From Plumapathes pennacea (taxonomy: Eukaryota; Cnidaria; Anthozoa; Antipatharia; Myriopathidae): a stretch of DNA of 64,000 nucleotides. Shown here in pieces: positions 32,044 to 44,333 of the stretch (the stretch's first letter is position 1; every line of letters starts with the position of its first letter). The notes beneath the pieces are model-generated. The model saw only the letters and a list, made by a program, of their open reading frames with translations. It was not told where the DNA came from and did no database searches. The translations under genes were made by a program, and so were the position numbers. Location: NCBI GenBank assembly GCA_964036295.1, contig OZ038473.1:12538501-12602500 (forward strand), read 5' to 3'.

Positions 32044-33108
32044 AGGTTTACACACAAAGTGAATTACTACTTCAAGTTGTCTAAAGTGATCTAAATCATC
32101 TGGTATCTAGTAAAGGTGACTTTCTCACCTGCGGCATGCAGAATTGAATGTTATTTGGCGTTGATTGCCCTGTCTTTTTCTGCAGTTCATACTTTAGCCA
32201 ACTGAAGAAATAGAAAGGTAAGGGCCAAATTAATGACATCAAACAAACTTTTTAAATTACATGTGTCACATAAAGGAGCTTCAATCAATCAATCAATCAA
32301 TCAAATAGTGACATACTTCCCAAGATTCTGAAAGACCTCGTCTCTTTCTTCTTTCAGGGGGTCTAGTAATAGAATTGTGCAGGGCCTGTAGATTTAAACA
32401 TAACATGACATGAAAACCTGCATGCACAAATAAGAAATACAAATACTCGCATTTTTCCTGTCACCCTGGCATAAATTAGCCTATTATCACTTTTTAGCTC
32501 TTGTTTATATTGAAGGAGGGTGACCCTCCTTGGAGGAACACCCTCCTAGAAGGGTCAGAAGATAGCCCCCCTTTACATGCCAAGCGCTATTCCTATCTCG
32601 CCAGGAGTCTGAAATGCATCGCGCGGTCGCGAGATTTAAGATGGCAACCCCCTGAGAGGGCAACCTTACCTCGAGCGTTTACATGGCCAAAGGTTGTCCC
32701 TGCTGGGCGGGTTACCCCAAGCAAGTAGATAGGGTAACACCTATCATGTAAATGGAACCAGGAATTTCAATAGAATAGGGTGTCTCCTCTTAGGAGGGTC
32801 ACTTTCTTTCATGTAAGCAGGGTCTAAGACCTTTGTAGCTTTGTTTTTGCGTTGAAAAATCATCCATTGCGTGACGCCGTACGTGATTTATTGCGGTAAA
32901 TGCATCGTCACGCCAAATTAATTCATGCAGTCTGTTAGGCACATTCTTCCGCATTTACCTGTTGTTTTCTTGGCCAGGGTTTAGTACAAGGCATACAATC
33001 CAATGGGAACTGGAGATTTTGAATATTAAGATACTGATGAGAACGACAAGAAGCACCGAAAAAAGGAAAATAAAATAAAAAGACGACGAGCGGAAAAAGG
33101 AGAAATTG
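32043..33108. repeat. SENP exon block, copy X
   Basis: It matches 36207-37126 from GTTTACACACAAAGTGAATT to GCGGAAAAAGGAGAAATTG, apart from about 130 bp missing from the other copy. The block carries the His, Asp and WLKYELQ exons. Confidence 0.9.
32500..32825. mobile_element. MITE (GGAGGGTGACCCTCC ends)
   Basis: GGAGGGTGACCCTCCTTGGA near 32515 mirrors AGGAGGGTCACTTTCTTTCA near 32796. The duplicate at 36600-36845 lacks the left 130 bp or so. Confidence 0.6.
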
Positions 33109-33360
33109 AACACGTGAAAGAAGAGAAAGAGGGAAAGAAAAAAAAAAGAAAGAAAGAAATGACAAAAGAAGAGAAAGAAGAAGAAATAGGAAAGGAAAGA
33201 ACGACAGAAGAGAATAGAAAGCAGAAAGGAGGACGGAATGGAACAAAGAAATGAAACAAGATAAGTAGGAATAAAAAATAGAAACAGGAAGTATAGAAAC
33301 GAATCAATGAAGAACTTAGTGAAAGGAAAAGGTAAAGATGAAAAGAAAGACAAACGCTAG
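33050..33360. repeat. Purine-rich tract
   Basis: About 300 bp of almost uninterrupted A/G on the plus strand (GAAAGAAGAGAAAGAGGGAA type). The long Phe/Ser-rich minus-strand ORFs here are produced by composition. Confidence 0.85.
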
Positions 33361-34022
33361 TTCAGTCTTCTCACTTCTTTATGTTGATGGGAATTATGAG
33401 TAGAACTCCCAAATTCTTATGCGCCGGGTCCAACCAGCCACCCCCCCAGGATCACTGAAAAAAAAGAAAAGAACAAAACACAACAACAACAACACAAATA
33501 AACAACACAAATACGACAAACCAACATTTGAAACCTTGCGAGGTACATAGGTAAAACCTTTTTACTCCGAAGCTTAAAATGTATTAATTTCTCCAACAAT
33601 TTAAAATATATTATTGTACGAGGGATGTTGTGAAAATTGATAACCATCAGATTTTGCTTGAGCAACGTATCTAGTGGCAAACTGCTGATAAAGTTGTCCG
33701 TTCGAAAGTATTGTGGCTAAGTTTTGTGTAAAATGTGAATTTCGCATTGATTGACTTATTGAATATCTTATCACTTTACGTAAAGTATTTCTGCCAACCG
33801 GCTTCATATGAAAATTTGGTGAATAGTATTATTTTGTAAACAAACTTTCACAACTTTTGCATTTTCGTACTTCGCAGCAACTGGCTTATTGGTAAACCAT
33901 ATTACGCAAAGGATCTGCGAGCTCCGGACGCAAACGTGGTAAATCGTACAGTAAAGCTTTCGTACGAACTTCGTAACCTTTTTATCTTACGCTACAGTTT
34001 TGTGACGTCACCCTAATCCTTA
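33361..34022. other. No feature recognised inside SENP gene B
   Basis: AT-rich intron-like sequence with a (CAA)n stretch at about 33478-33500. I looked for the expected WT-x-VDIF-type exon and did not find it. Confidence 0.5.
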
Positions 34023-34799
34023 CCTTGTGTCTCTAGTTAGCCTAGAATAAAGAAACGACGAAAAGAGAAACGTTATCTCCTGGGCTTTGGCTGAACGTCT
34101 CAGAATGTACCTGAAAGAAAAATAAAGTAAAGTGAGTCTAAAATGCTATTTTATAAACTGTACTTCAGCACACATGCACGCAAATTATTATGCACAAAAA
34201 TTGCGTCTGCACGTCAGCTTACTTGAGATCAATAATGTTGTCATTCAGCCAATGCCCGGGAGATAAAGTTCTCACATCATCTTGAATGATGGTGACCTGG
34301 TCGGGGGCTGGTGAAGGTGGGAAAACTATGATTCTGCAGGAGAGTTCAGAAGACATGAGAAACTACAGACACATTAAAAAACCTCGCAGAACAAAAACAT
34401 AATCAACAACAGCTGAATGGATATATTTCACATCACGGCACCGTAGTGCATAGAACACTAGCTAACTACAGAACCCGATTTTTCGAACTGGGCACGATTA
34501 GGCTAATCCTGGACTTTAAAAAAAATTACATATGTTGAGATACATTTCTTGAAGCGAAAATCTCTGTATCACTCTAGAGTTCATGTAACAAATTATAACA
34601 CATAACAATACAGTACAAATGCTACAGTACGTCAAAATTCACATGAACCTTCATTTTAATGGACGTCGCACCAAGTTTCATTTGAGATTTCTAGATGGAC
34701 CGACTTTTGTTAATTGATTTCTGTGAACATGACACAAGATGACACAAAGGCAAACATTTCAGCAACTTACGGCTTTGAGGAACCAGGAGAATCCATATC

Positions 34800-35215
34800 C
34801 TAAGATTGAAAAAAAAAGGGGGGGGGGGGGTGACAAAATCTCAAAAACAGAGACAAAAACCGGATCATGTATCACATAGGTGACATCGGCCGTAAGACAG
34901 GAAATAACTAAGAATCATCAACTAATCCAAGAATCGACGATAGAACACTATTGGGACAAACTATCGAAAGTAATCATGCGCTGGGGATGATTATCATTTT
35001 GAATTCAGCATTTTAGTCTGAAATAGGGTATCGATTTTGAGCCTTTGCTCTAGATTAGGGTAGGAGATTTTGATATTTGGTCTGAAATAGGGTCGAAAGT
35101 TGCACATTTTGGCCGTCTAAAAACGGTTGCAAATCGCACATTTTGGTCTGAAATAGGGTTAGGGTTTTCAGTACTGGGCGGCCAAACTCCCATTCAAAAT
35201 TTTAGGATTACCTCA
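34800..35215. other. Spacer between the two SENP copies
   Basis: It contains a G run (34819-34831) and three diverged copies of TTTTGGTCTGAAATAGGGT at about 35010-35170. No gene seen. Confidence 0.5.
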
Positions 35216-35320
35216 CCCCCACCCCACAGGCACCAGAGCAATTAAATGTAAAAGGAAAAAAGGGCCCGACAAATTCAGTTCAGTTCTGTCCAGTCTGTTG
35301 TAATTTCACGACAAGAGTAC

Positions 35321-35647
35321 TCACCTCAATTTCTCAATAAGCTTGAGAAGTTGCTTTCTCTTCCCCTGAATTTTTTCAGGGGGAAACCATGCCTTCAGGT
35401 TTTCCCAGTCTTGCCAAGGATCCTAAGCCAGAGAAAAAAGACAATCAGGTGGGAATGGTTTAGATTAAATATAGACCAAGCAACCAAACAGATCAGTTAG
35501 TCGCATGAAAATTGGACTATTGCTTGTTACTATAATGTTGCATGCAAGAAAATAGCACGACGGCTTTGCTTACTTCTAAAAACGACTCGACGTATTGCAG
35601 GACAAATATCCCACAGTCGAATGAATTGTCCTGTTGAGGGACCTTAA

Positions 35648-35683
<36 letters not shown>

Positions 35684-37052
35684 AAGAAGGATAAACCTCC
35701 TCTCTTGCTACCACATATGGCAGAAGAAAAAATGTTCGAAGACACACAAAGCCTGATCTTAATACACACAAAGGTGACTTTGGAAAACAGTGCATGAGTC
35801 ACATAAGCAAGTGTATACGATCGAAACTCAGCTACAATTGTTTTAAAGTGTATAATCTAGGTGCGGTTGTTCAAAGCTCAATCACTGAGGCTAATTTTGT
35901 TTAAGAATAAACTTGTTGTCATTTTTATCGTTACGTTCACAGCGCGACTCTCGATTTTTTTTAGCTAAAAATACCTTTTTTTTACTAGGCGTCTGTGGAA
36001 CTCCTGGATTAGCGGCAAAAAAGGTTGGATAGGGCGTTGTGACGATCACCATATTTTTGAGTCATTGTCCTTTGCACAGAACTGTAAAACCGACAGCAAA
36101 ACCAGGCTGTGCAGTTGTTTGTTTGTTTGTTCTTAATCTTTTTTTTTTGTTCATATAACTGAGTTCAGTACAATTTCTACAACATATGTTGTGCACAAGA
36201 AGAACGAGGTTTACACACAAAGTGAATTACTACTTTGAGTTGTCTAAAGTGATCTAAATCGTCTGATATCTAGTAAAGGTGACTTTCTCACCTGCGGCAT
36301 ACAGAATTGAATGTTAAATGGCATTGATTGTCCGGTCTTTTTTTGCAGTTCATACTTTAGCCAACTGAAGAAATAGAAAGGCAAGGGCCAAATTAATGAC
36401 ACCAAACAAACTTTTTAAATTACATGTGTTACATAAAGGAGCTTCAATCAGTCAATCAATAAATCAAATAGTGACATACTTCCCAAGATTCTGAAAGACC
36501 TCGTCTCTTTCTTCTTTCAAAGAGTCGAGTATCAGGATTGTGCAGGGCCTGTAGATTTAAACATAACATGACGTGAAAACCTGCATGCACAAATAATGCC
36601 AAGCGCTATTCCTATCTCGCCAGGAGTCTGAAATGCATCGCGCGGTCGCGAGATTTAAGATGGCAACCCCCTGAGAGGGCAACCTTACCTCGAGCGTTTA
36701 CATGGCCAAAGGTTGTCCCTGCTGGGTGGGTTACCCCAAGCAAGTAGACAGGGTAACACCTATCATGTAAATGGAACCAGGAATTTCAATAGAATAGGGT
36801 GTCTCCTCTTACGAGGGTCACTTTCTTTCATGTAAACAGGGTCTAAGACCTTTGTAACTTTGTTTTTGCGTCGAAAAATCATCCATTGCGTGACGCCGTA
36901 CGTGATTTATTGCGGTAAATGCATCGTCATGCCAAATTAATTCATGCAGTCTGTTAGGCACATTCTTCCGCATTTACCTGTTGTTTTCTTGGCCAGGGTT
37001 TAGGACAAGGCATACAATCCAATGGGAACTGGAGATTTTGAATATTAAGATA
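35321..37052 (-). pseudogene. SENP6/7-like SUMO protease gene A, 5' truncated
   Basis: Minus-strand exons: 37052-36978 (SSSHWIVCLVLNPGQ), 36548-36480 (PCTILILDSLKEERDE), 36364-36292 (WLKYELQKKTGQS), 35642-35574 (VPQQDNSFDCGIFVLQYVES, catalytic Cys) and 35422-35321 (ENLKAWFPPEKIQ ... LIEKLR, TGA). His, Asp and Cys exons are all intact and in phase. The 5' exons with the start and the LNDNIID motif should lie above 37052, but a Gypsy fragment begins at 37126. Its 3' end lies immediately upstream of gene B, so two tandem copies each keep a different end. The acceptor before the Cys exon uses a (GTT)n microsatellite in place of a normal pyrimidine tract. Confidence 0.78.
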
Positions 37053-37126
37053 CTGATGAGAACGACAAGAAGCACCGAAAAAAGGAAAATAAAATAAAAA
37101 GACGACGAGCGGAAAAAGGAGAAATT
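35600..37126. repeat. SENP exon block, copy Y
   Basis: The part 36207-37126 matches copy X, and 35610-36500 matches copy Z (46003-46921). It ends abruptly at GAGAAATTG where Gypsy sequence starts. Confidence 0.9.
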
Positions 37127-37987
37127 GCAGCGCGTAAACATCCTTGGCCACATAGTCAGCAGCGATGGCGTCTCCGGCAAAGATCGCAGCAGTACGCGAT
37201 AGGCCGTCACCCCTGACCGCAACACAGGTACGAGCATTCCTTGGCCTCTGCCCTTATTACCGCTGGTTCCTGAGAGGGTTTGCTGATGTCGCCAAGCCGC
37301 TGTACAAAATGACCGAGAAAAGTAGTCAGTTTGCGTAGAGTGAAGCATGCGAGAGTGCTTTCAAGCTCCTGCAGGCCAAACTGACGCTCCGGTACTTGCC
37401 TACCCAATCAGTGAGGACCCTTTCATCCTGGACATTGATGCCAGCAACCACGGGATAGGCGCAGTGCTGTCACAGGTGCAACAGGGCCAAGAAAGAGTCA
37501 TGGCGTACTACAGTTGGTCCTTGACGAAAGAAGAAAGGAAATACCGTGTGACGCGGAAAGAGCTACTACCAGTTATTGAAACTGTACGCCACTTCCACCA
37601 CTACCTGTATGACCGGCAGTTCCTCACACGATCAGACCATGGTGCGTTGCATTGGCTTCTCAATTTCCGCAACCCAGAGGACCAGACAGGAAGGTGGCTG
37701 GAGGAGCTGGCGATGTATCGGTTTAGCATCCACCACCGGCAAGGTACACGGCATGGGACTGCCGACGCTCTTTCACAAAGGCCTTGCACGGACTGCAAAA
37801 AGTGCGAAAGAACAGAGGAGAAGGAAGTACAGACGAGGCGAGCAAAACTCCAGTGTACCACGGTCAAGACTCAAATGAAGACAGAATGTACTGCGCCCAA
37901 GAGTTAGCAGTGAGGACAGTGGCTAAAGGCCTCAGCACAGCCGAACTACGCGAGGCACAACTGGCTGACCACAGTACTTCCCTCCTG
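37126..37987 (+). pseudogene. Gypsy reverse transcriptase end and RNase H fragment
   Basis: It opens in the RT thumb (NILGHIVSSDGVS near 37140, then FLGLCPYYRWF-like residues near 37230) and continues through an intact RNase H frame (37347-37907) with ILDIDASNHGIGAVLSQ, RKELLPVIE and RSDHGALHWLL, the expected catalytic Asp/Glu pattern. It ends with the same PVYHGQDSNEDRMY linker found in the deleted element. This is the portion that both LTR copies lack. An early frameshift and a TAG near 37337 break the upstream part. Confidence 0.8.
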
Positions 37988-38460
37988 GTAGGAAGAAATG
38001 TTTCCTTATACAAATTTCTCTTATTTATCACAGGAAGCTTCTGTCTTGCTCAAAAGTGAATGTGTTAACACCAAAACTCTAAATTCGTTTTTCTCTCCAC
38101 CTTTACTTTACCCATAATGATCATGATCGCTTTCCAGAACTGAAATGAGAAATTTGAATATCACAAGGTCGCACTTTGGTATTCTACCGGCTCACAAGTT
38201 ACTGTGACAAACATTGCTCAATCAATTATCGTGTGATGACCTGACTTTAGCTGAGACGCTCACCTCATGTCTCCTTGTTTAGTCATATTTCCAAATACTC
38301 AATGACGCATATAGATTGTACAAGAGTATTAAAGATAATTTAGAAGATTGATTTGTGACTCTCCAAGCTGCTGCGAGAAACGCAAAAAAGCCAATTTTTT
38401 TTTATAAAAGCCTACTCATCGAGTCCCTCGGTCGCGTTAACATTTGGTGGCAGCGGCAAC

Positions 38461-39060
38461 ATGGAAGCATACGCAAACAACGAAATCCAATTCGGACCTC
38501 TGATCGACTTCGATACAAAGGAATTGGAGAAGACAAACATCGAGACAGCTCCCGCCACAGCAGCCTTACAGCAGAAAACCCCTCGTTCGTCCGTCCACGT
38601 TCGATGGGAAAGGCCAAAGGACGACTATCAGGCCCAGTTTGAGATCGTTGCGAAGCTAAACGGCTGGACAGACAACTCCGTCAAGGCAACCTACCTGGCT
38701 GTCAGCCTCAGCGGAGCAGCACGAGCGGTACTTGGGGACCTCAGCGCGCCAGCTACGATGCTCTGGTGAAAGCCCTGGACAGCCGGTTCAGCACAGGAAA
38801 TCGGTCAGAAATGTACCGCGCGACACTCAAATCGCGGAATAGAAAAAATAATGAGTCTCTGCCCGAGTTGTCTCAGGCAATCAGAAAGCAAACGCGCCCC
38901 GCCTCCTCAGGAGTTCCATCTGATCTCCGAGATACCATGGCTCGGGACCACTTCGTTGATGCCCCGAGCGAAGCAGACATGCGCTGGAGAGTGCATCAGT
39001 CCGCCCCAAGACCTTGGACGACGCCCTGACCATCGCCGTGGGAACTGGAGGCCTTTCCCA
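38461..39060 (+). pseudogene. gag of the Gypsy element, interrupted (copy 2)
   Basis: Same frame break as copy 1 (TGA near 38767) plus an extra one-base loss near 39002 (CAGTCCGCCCC against CAGTCCCGCCCC). Signature LPELSQAIRKQTRP retained. Confidence 0.75.
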
Positions 39061-41490
39061 TTGCTAACAAGCAGAGAGGTCGTCCCGTAAGAGCTGCACA
39101 AGCCAGTTCAGAGCTTACTCCTGAGAACACACAGCAAGCGCAACCATGTGTAGAGTTCCGGGCAGAACTACGGGAGATGAAAGATCTCCTGGTAAAACTA
39201 ACCCAGAAGCCGAGCAGACTTTGGAGACTGGTCGTGCCAGCCAGATCGGAAGTCGTTGTGCATGCCAAGTTCGTGGATTCCCTTGGAGAAGTAACCTGTA
39301 GTGTGATGGAACCGTCAGCACGATTCTTTGCCCGTAGCAACCTGCTAGTTGCGCGAACTCTGGTGGTGTGAACAGTGGTCGTGCCAGCCAGATCGGAAGT
39401 CCTTGTGCCTACCAAGTTCGTGGATTCCCCTGGAGAAGTAACCTGTGGTGCGAAGGAACCGTCACCACGATTCCTTGCCCGTAGCAACCTGCTAGTTGCG
39501 CGAACTCTGGTTGACCCGAGACAAGAAACGGTGCACCTGCAGCTCCTTAATCCAACAGAGCGACCCCGCACTGTACATAGAAAGACAATTGCAGCGTGGT
39601 GTGAACCGGTACAGGAGGTGAAGTGTCCTGAGGAAACCAGGCGTGCCGCAGCTTGCAAGAAATCGACGGAGGGACAAACAGCGAGTGCATCCGCACCGCT
39701 ACCAGGCGAGGCCAGCAAAACTCCAGTGTACCACGGTCAAGACTCGAATGAAGACAGAATGTACTGCGCCCAAGAGTTAGCAGTCAGGACAGTGGCTAAA
39801 AGGCCTCAGCACAGCCGAACTACGCGAGGCACAACTGGCTGACCACAGTACTTCCCTCGTGGTACAGTGCAAAGAAGCGAGTGACCGACGCCCAGAATGG
39901 CTCTCAGTTTCCTCCCAAGGTCCTATCGTTAAGTGCTACTGGGCCCAGTGGGAATCGCAAACCAAGAAGCTGGAACTGTGGCCTGCGAGTTGGTTGAAGA
40001 GTTAATTACCTGGTATGGTGTCCCAAAGAAATCCATTCAGACCAGGGCCGAAACTTTGAGTCAGCTCTCTTCCAGGAAGTCTGCTGCTTGCTTGACTTGG
40101 ACACGACAAAGACAACACCTTTCAGACCACAGTCAGATTGAATGGTGGAGCGATTCAACTGGACCCTAAAGCCCATGTTATCCCTGTTCATGAGCGAGAA
40201 CCATAGAGACTAGGACTGTCACCTGACCCTCTTGCTCAAGGCTTACCACAAGACAACTGGCTGCACTCCCAGTGAGATGTTTGGTCACAAGTTATGCCTA
40301 CCTGTCGACCTCATGTACGGCCACCCAAAAATAGACGGAAGCTCTGGTGACCTAGTTGGTTATGCTGACCTTCTGCATGACCAGATAGCACTAAACTGTA
40401 TGTCACAACGCCCTTAACCATCTGAAGCTGGAGAGCGACCAACAGAAGACCTGGTATGACCACAGACTCTATTCTAGGGTTTTCAGCCCAGGAGATGCTG
40501 TCTAGTTTTACAACCCTAGGTGCCAAGTGGTTTCTCTCCATGCCTGCAGCGCTCGTGGGAAGGCCCTTACCCGGTCATCTAGCCAATCAGCAATGTAGTC
40601 TACCACATCCAGAAATCTAAAACATCTAAGCCAATGGTTGTACACCAGGACCGTCTCCGCCCTTACGAAGGCTGAGATGCACTTACCTGGTACCAACACA
40701 ATGGGTCCCCTGCTGAGGAACATCCCCAAACAGAATCAGAGATTATGGCAGTCGATCTCCAAAGTGAGGCTGAGAAGGTGGACAAGTTGCCAGCCCCAGA
40801 TCATGTGCGACCACAGTGTGTCACCCGTCAAGACCTGGATCACTGACTTTGTTACAGATAGTTAATTGATTTGTTCCTCTTGTACCAGTGATTACTAAGT
40901 TTACACTGATTTGTGTGACTTCTATGTGCTTAGAAGGACACTGGGACACCTCGTTTCTAAGGAGGGGAGTAATCAGCAATTCCACTAGACCGGCATATGC
41001 CAGTATTTTACGGATAAAAATCATACTGTAATGGAAAAAATTGAGGCTGCCCGTATTCCGTACCGGAAAATTTAAAGTATAACATTTTTTTCTGATGGCT
41101 CTCCTGTCCAAAGGGAGCCCACACTAGATATTCTACTCTTTCTACCGAAGAAATGCTCTGAAACAGTCAAAAACTTGATGAGATAGATAATTGTGTGTCC
41201 AGTTCCGCTGCGGCAGAAGAAACAATTATTTTGCTTTACTTATATGTTGCACTTGTTCCAAGTGGCTCCATACCGGAAAAAACATTTCCTACCGGTACTT
41301 GGTTGATGGACGAGTCTAGCGGAATCTCTGGTAATGTGACAAACATTGCTCAATCAATTATCGTGTGATGAGCTGACTTTAGCTGAGACGCTCACTGGAT
41401 GTCTCCTTGTTTAGGCATGTTTCCTAATACCCAATGACATATATAGACTGTGCAAGAGTAATAAAGATAAGACAGTACTAGTAATTTAAA

Positions 41491-41822
41491 ATACAGTGGT
41501 TTTTGGATGACTGTCGAAAGTAATTGTGTGATTGCTTTGGTTTTGCGTTTGCTTCGCTTTCGGATTGGTCCACACGAGTTTGTCAGCATGCTCAGCCAAT
41601 CAGGAACAAAACCAAAACCAAAACTAAAACCAAAACCAAACACTTCTCACGCAAGCGATGGCGTGTACTCGCACTGCTGATTGGAAAGTAAAACCAAACA
41701 CAAGACCAAACACAAATTGCTTTGGCTTCCAATTGGCTGGACTGTTTTCTCTCAGTCTCTGTAATTGGCCTGTGTGATTACTTTGGTTTTGGTTTTCGAC
41801 AGTCATCCGAAAACGGCTCTAA
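41491..41822. mobile_element. MITE in the 3' LTR, copy 2
   Basis: Same family and same insertion point as 9421-9762. The 9421 copy has a small tandem GACAGTCGAAAGTGACAGTC duplication that this copy lacks. Confidence 0.9.
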
Positions 41823-42087
41823 AAGATTGATTTGAGTCTCTGAGCTGCTGTGAGGGATGCAAGAAAGCCAAGTCTTGTTGATAAAAGCCTACTCATTGAG
41901 TCAAACTGGTTGCATTACATTATTAAATATAAATAAAATGAAATAGTTCATAGTCAAACATAACCAACACCACATTATATAAAATGTACAAAAGGGTTAT
42001 TTGTATGTTACTTTGCAGTACTTGGTACATTATCAAGGGAGTTGGGTAATAATACTGCATAAAGAAAAGGCGAAGGAGGGTTATTAC

Positions 42088-42848
42088 CTTGAGTGGCAAA
42101 TATTTCCATGGCACACATCAGCCCTTTTCCTCTGACAGTCTTGACAATTTTGGGTTTGAGGTTTCCAGGCTTTTCATGTAAGATCTTCCCAAGCCTTGCT
42201 ATGTTTTCAGTCATTTTTCTCTTCAAGAAGAACCTGGATTTATGTGAAATATGACTTATCAGACATGCAGGGCTATCCAACTTTCTTCAATTCAGTCACC
42301 AAAAATTAAACATAACAGTGCTTACTTCCAGTGTGGTTATAGCAACTTTGCAGCCAAGAGGGTTTCCATAAGTTGAACCATGCTGCTGAAAATGAAGGCA
42401 GTTAGACAAATACCACACACCTTCACCCAAAGACTTTCTCAGAAATTAGGAAGGGGGCCTACCCCACAGTTCTCAAAACACTGAACTTATTTCAGACTCA
42501 AAATATAATTTTCAATGCCATTCTTAAGAGCTACTGTATTCTCTAATATTCATACCTTTACTGTGCCTAACTAGTTCAGACTAAGTTTGGCTGGAATCTT
42601 ACCTATCTCCTAGCTTGATTGTCAACATGATAGGATCATCTCAGAGCACCCCAGATACCTGTTAATAGTACCAAAGAAAAGGGGAAACACAAGACAACAT
42701 TAGCCAATACAATTTAAGCATAAAATGGACCACTAAACCTTGCAATATTTTTTCAATTAACTTACTAGTGAATAAATGCAACCCGACAAGGCTTTACCAA
42801 AAACAATCATGTCCGGCCTGACTTTGTCATGGTTAAATGCACATCAGT
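42088..42848 (-). pseudogene. OAT: Ornithine aminotransferase pseudogene fragment, copy 2
   Basis: Blocks 42766-42848, 42603-42658, 42326-42385 and 42088-42233 correspond one to one to copy 1, with the same in-frame TGA (42641-42643) and the same A-run shift. HGSTYGNPLGCKVA is closer to functional OAT here than in copy 1 (HGSIYG). Both copies therefore descend from one already dead fragment. Confidence 0.8.
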
Positions 42849-43303
42849 CTACAGAGAAACAACACAATAGAGTAATATTAGGCTGCTGTAGCTGTTAATA
42901 TGTCATTACTGTAGCTTCTAGGGTTCCGCACAGGATAGTACAAATGGGTTGAAATCAAACTGACAAGGTACACCCAATCTTCAGTTTAGGAAAGGCAGGC
43001 CAGCACTTAACATGTGGTATCAGATGTCGCACTACACCCTTTCACTTCCACAAGTACAATAAAAAAATATTTTCTCCTTCAGTTTCTCACCAGAGATACA
43101 TTATACAGTAAAAAGAACTTGTGCTGCAGCTTGTTCGGATAAAAGCTGAGTTCTCACTACATCACCCAATACATTTTATTCTTAAAAGGTTGGGAGAATC
43201 TGCATTTTGATCTTTGGAGTGAAAGGGTTAAAGTGAATTTTCATTGCCTCACATGGAGCATTCCCGTCATAAGAGTGAAAAAAAAAAAAAAAAACGTACC
43301 TGG

Positions 43304-43545
43304 AGCCAGTTCAATAAACATTTACACGTGTATTTTACAAGTTGGACCATTATTCAAACACCACTAAACGGACTCCAATCGGGCAAAAAATTTGCAAAAC
43401 ATTAAAGATACAGGTCTCATTTGTACAACTGGAACTGACTTGGTCATGGTATGAAATAAAGTGTGTTTTAACGTGTAGGGAAATTGGCCCAACTCGTAAA
43501 ATACACAAAATAATGTTTTATTGAATTGGCCCCAGTAACTGGAGT
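43304..43545. mobile_element. MITE, copy 2 of 11258-11490
   Basis: GGAGCCAGTTCAATAAACAT mirrored by ATTGAATTGGCCCCAGTAAC. Confidence 0.65.
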
Positions 43546-43967
43546 CTGAATGTTGCACTGAGTCTGGCATACAAAGCCAGCGAGCTCGGAATTATTTCTT
43601 CCTTCACACTTACCTTAACGCTTGTAAAGTACACAACCCGAACAAGAGAATGTCATAACGGCCGGCAAGCAACACAAATATTGTCCCAAGAAAGTCAGTC
43701 GAAAAACGTACACAACTCGGGAAGCGAATTCCCACGTAAGGATGGTTACCCCCTCCTGCAGTCTGATTATATTTTGTCAGCGGTCGCCCCACTGTATAAA
43801 TAACTAACCAAACGTGAAGCAGCGGTAATTTTCGCGTTGTTATGGTTTCTTTCTAGTTGCCGTTTTCTGAGGTTCGTGTTAGGTAGCATCGCTCCAAAAT
43901 GTAAATAAAAAAAGGATGATTTGTGAATGACTCGTTACCAGCTTCCCGCAGAGTTTCACCTCAGACC

Positions 43968-44333
43968 CCTCGGGGGAATGGGGACCAGCAACCTCAGACC
44001 CTTGGGGGGAATGGGGACCAGAAACCTCAGGCTCCTTGGGAGAATGGGGACCAGCAACTTCCAACAGACCTTGGGGGAATGGGGACCAGCAACTTCAGAC
44101 CCTTGGGGGAATGGGGACCAGCAACTTCAGACCCTTGGGGGGAATGGGGACCAGAAACCTCAGGCTCCTTGGGAGAATGGGGACCAGCAACCTCAGATCC
44201 TTGGGGGAATGGGGACCAGCTACATCAGGCTCCTTGGGAGAATGGGGACCAGCAACTTCCAACAGACCTTGGGGGAATGGGGACCAGCAACTTCAGACCC
44301 TTGGGGGAATGGGGACTAGCAACCGAGTATTGA
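43968..44333 (+). repeat. GC-rich minisatellite, uninterrupted (empty site)
   Basis: About 11 units of the same 33-bp repeat. CAGACCCTTGGGGGGAATGG at about 43994-44013 is the unoccupied equivalent of the transposon target in copy 1. Confidence 0.95.

Larger units (their letters stand above)
32129..34796 (-). pseudogene. SENP6/7-like SUMO protease gene B, 3' truncated
   Basis: Minus-strand exons: 34796-34771 (start MDSPGSSKP), 34333-34223 (IIVFPPSPAPDQ and HWLNDNIIDL), 34110-34024 (FLFSSFLYSRL), 33033-32959 (SSSHWIVCLVLNPGQ, catalytic His), 32385-32317 (PCTILLLDPLKEERDE, catalytic Asp) and 32201-32129 (WLKYELQKKTGQS). Splice sites and phases fit at every join. The exons for the catalytic Cys (DCG) and C-terminus would follow but the satellite array starts there. 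About 25 residues usual between SRL and the His strand are also missing, so an exon may be lost or unseen near 33.1-34.0 kb. The family removes or edits poly-SUMO chains. As it stands it cannot encode an active protease. Confidence 0.75.
38203..41919 (+). mobile_element. Ty3/Gypsy-type LTR retrotransposon, deleted (copy 2)
   Basis: The same structure as 6047-9856: 5' LTR 38203-38442, broken gag 38461-39060, tandem linker duplication, integrase remnant 39950-40600, 3' LTR 41335-41919 with the same MITE. Relative to copy 1 it lacks about 380 bp (junction near 39959, AATCGC|AAACC) but keeps about 285 bp (40258-40543) lost there. Confidence 0.85.

Noticed and set aside
32935..33353. Phe/Ser-rich minus-strand ORFs of 93-132 codons
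   Set aside because: Mostly a translated purine-rich tract. Only the 32959-33033 part is a true exon (SENP His exon).
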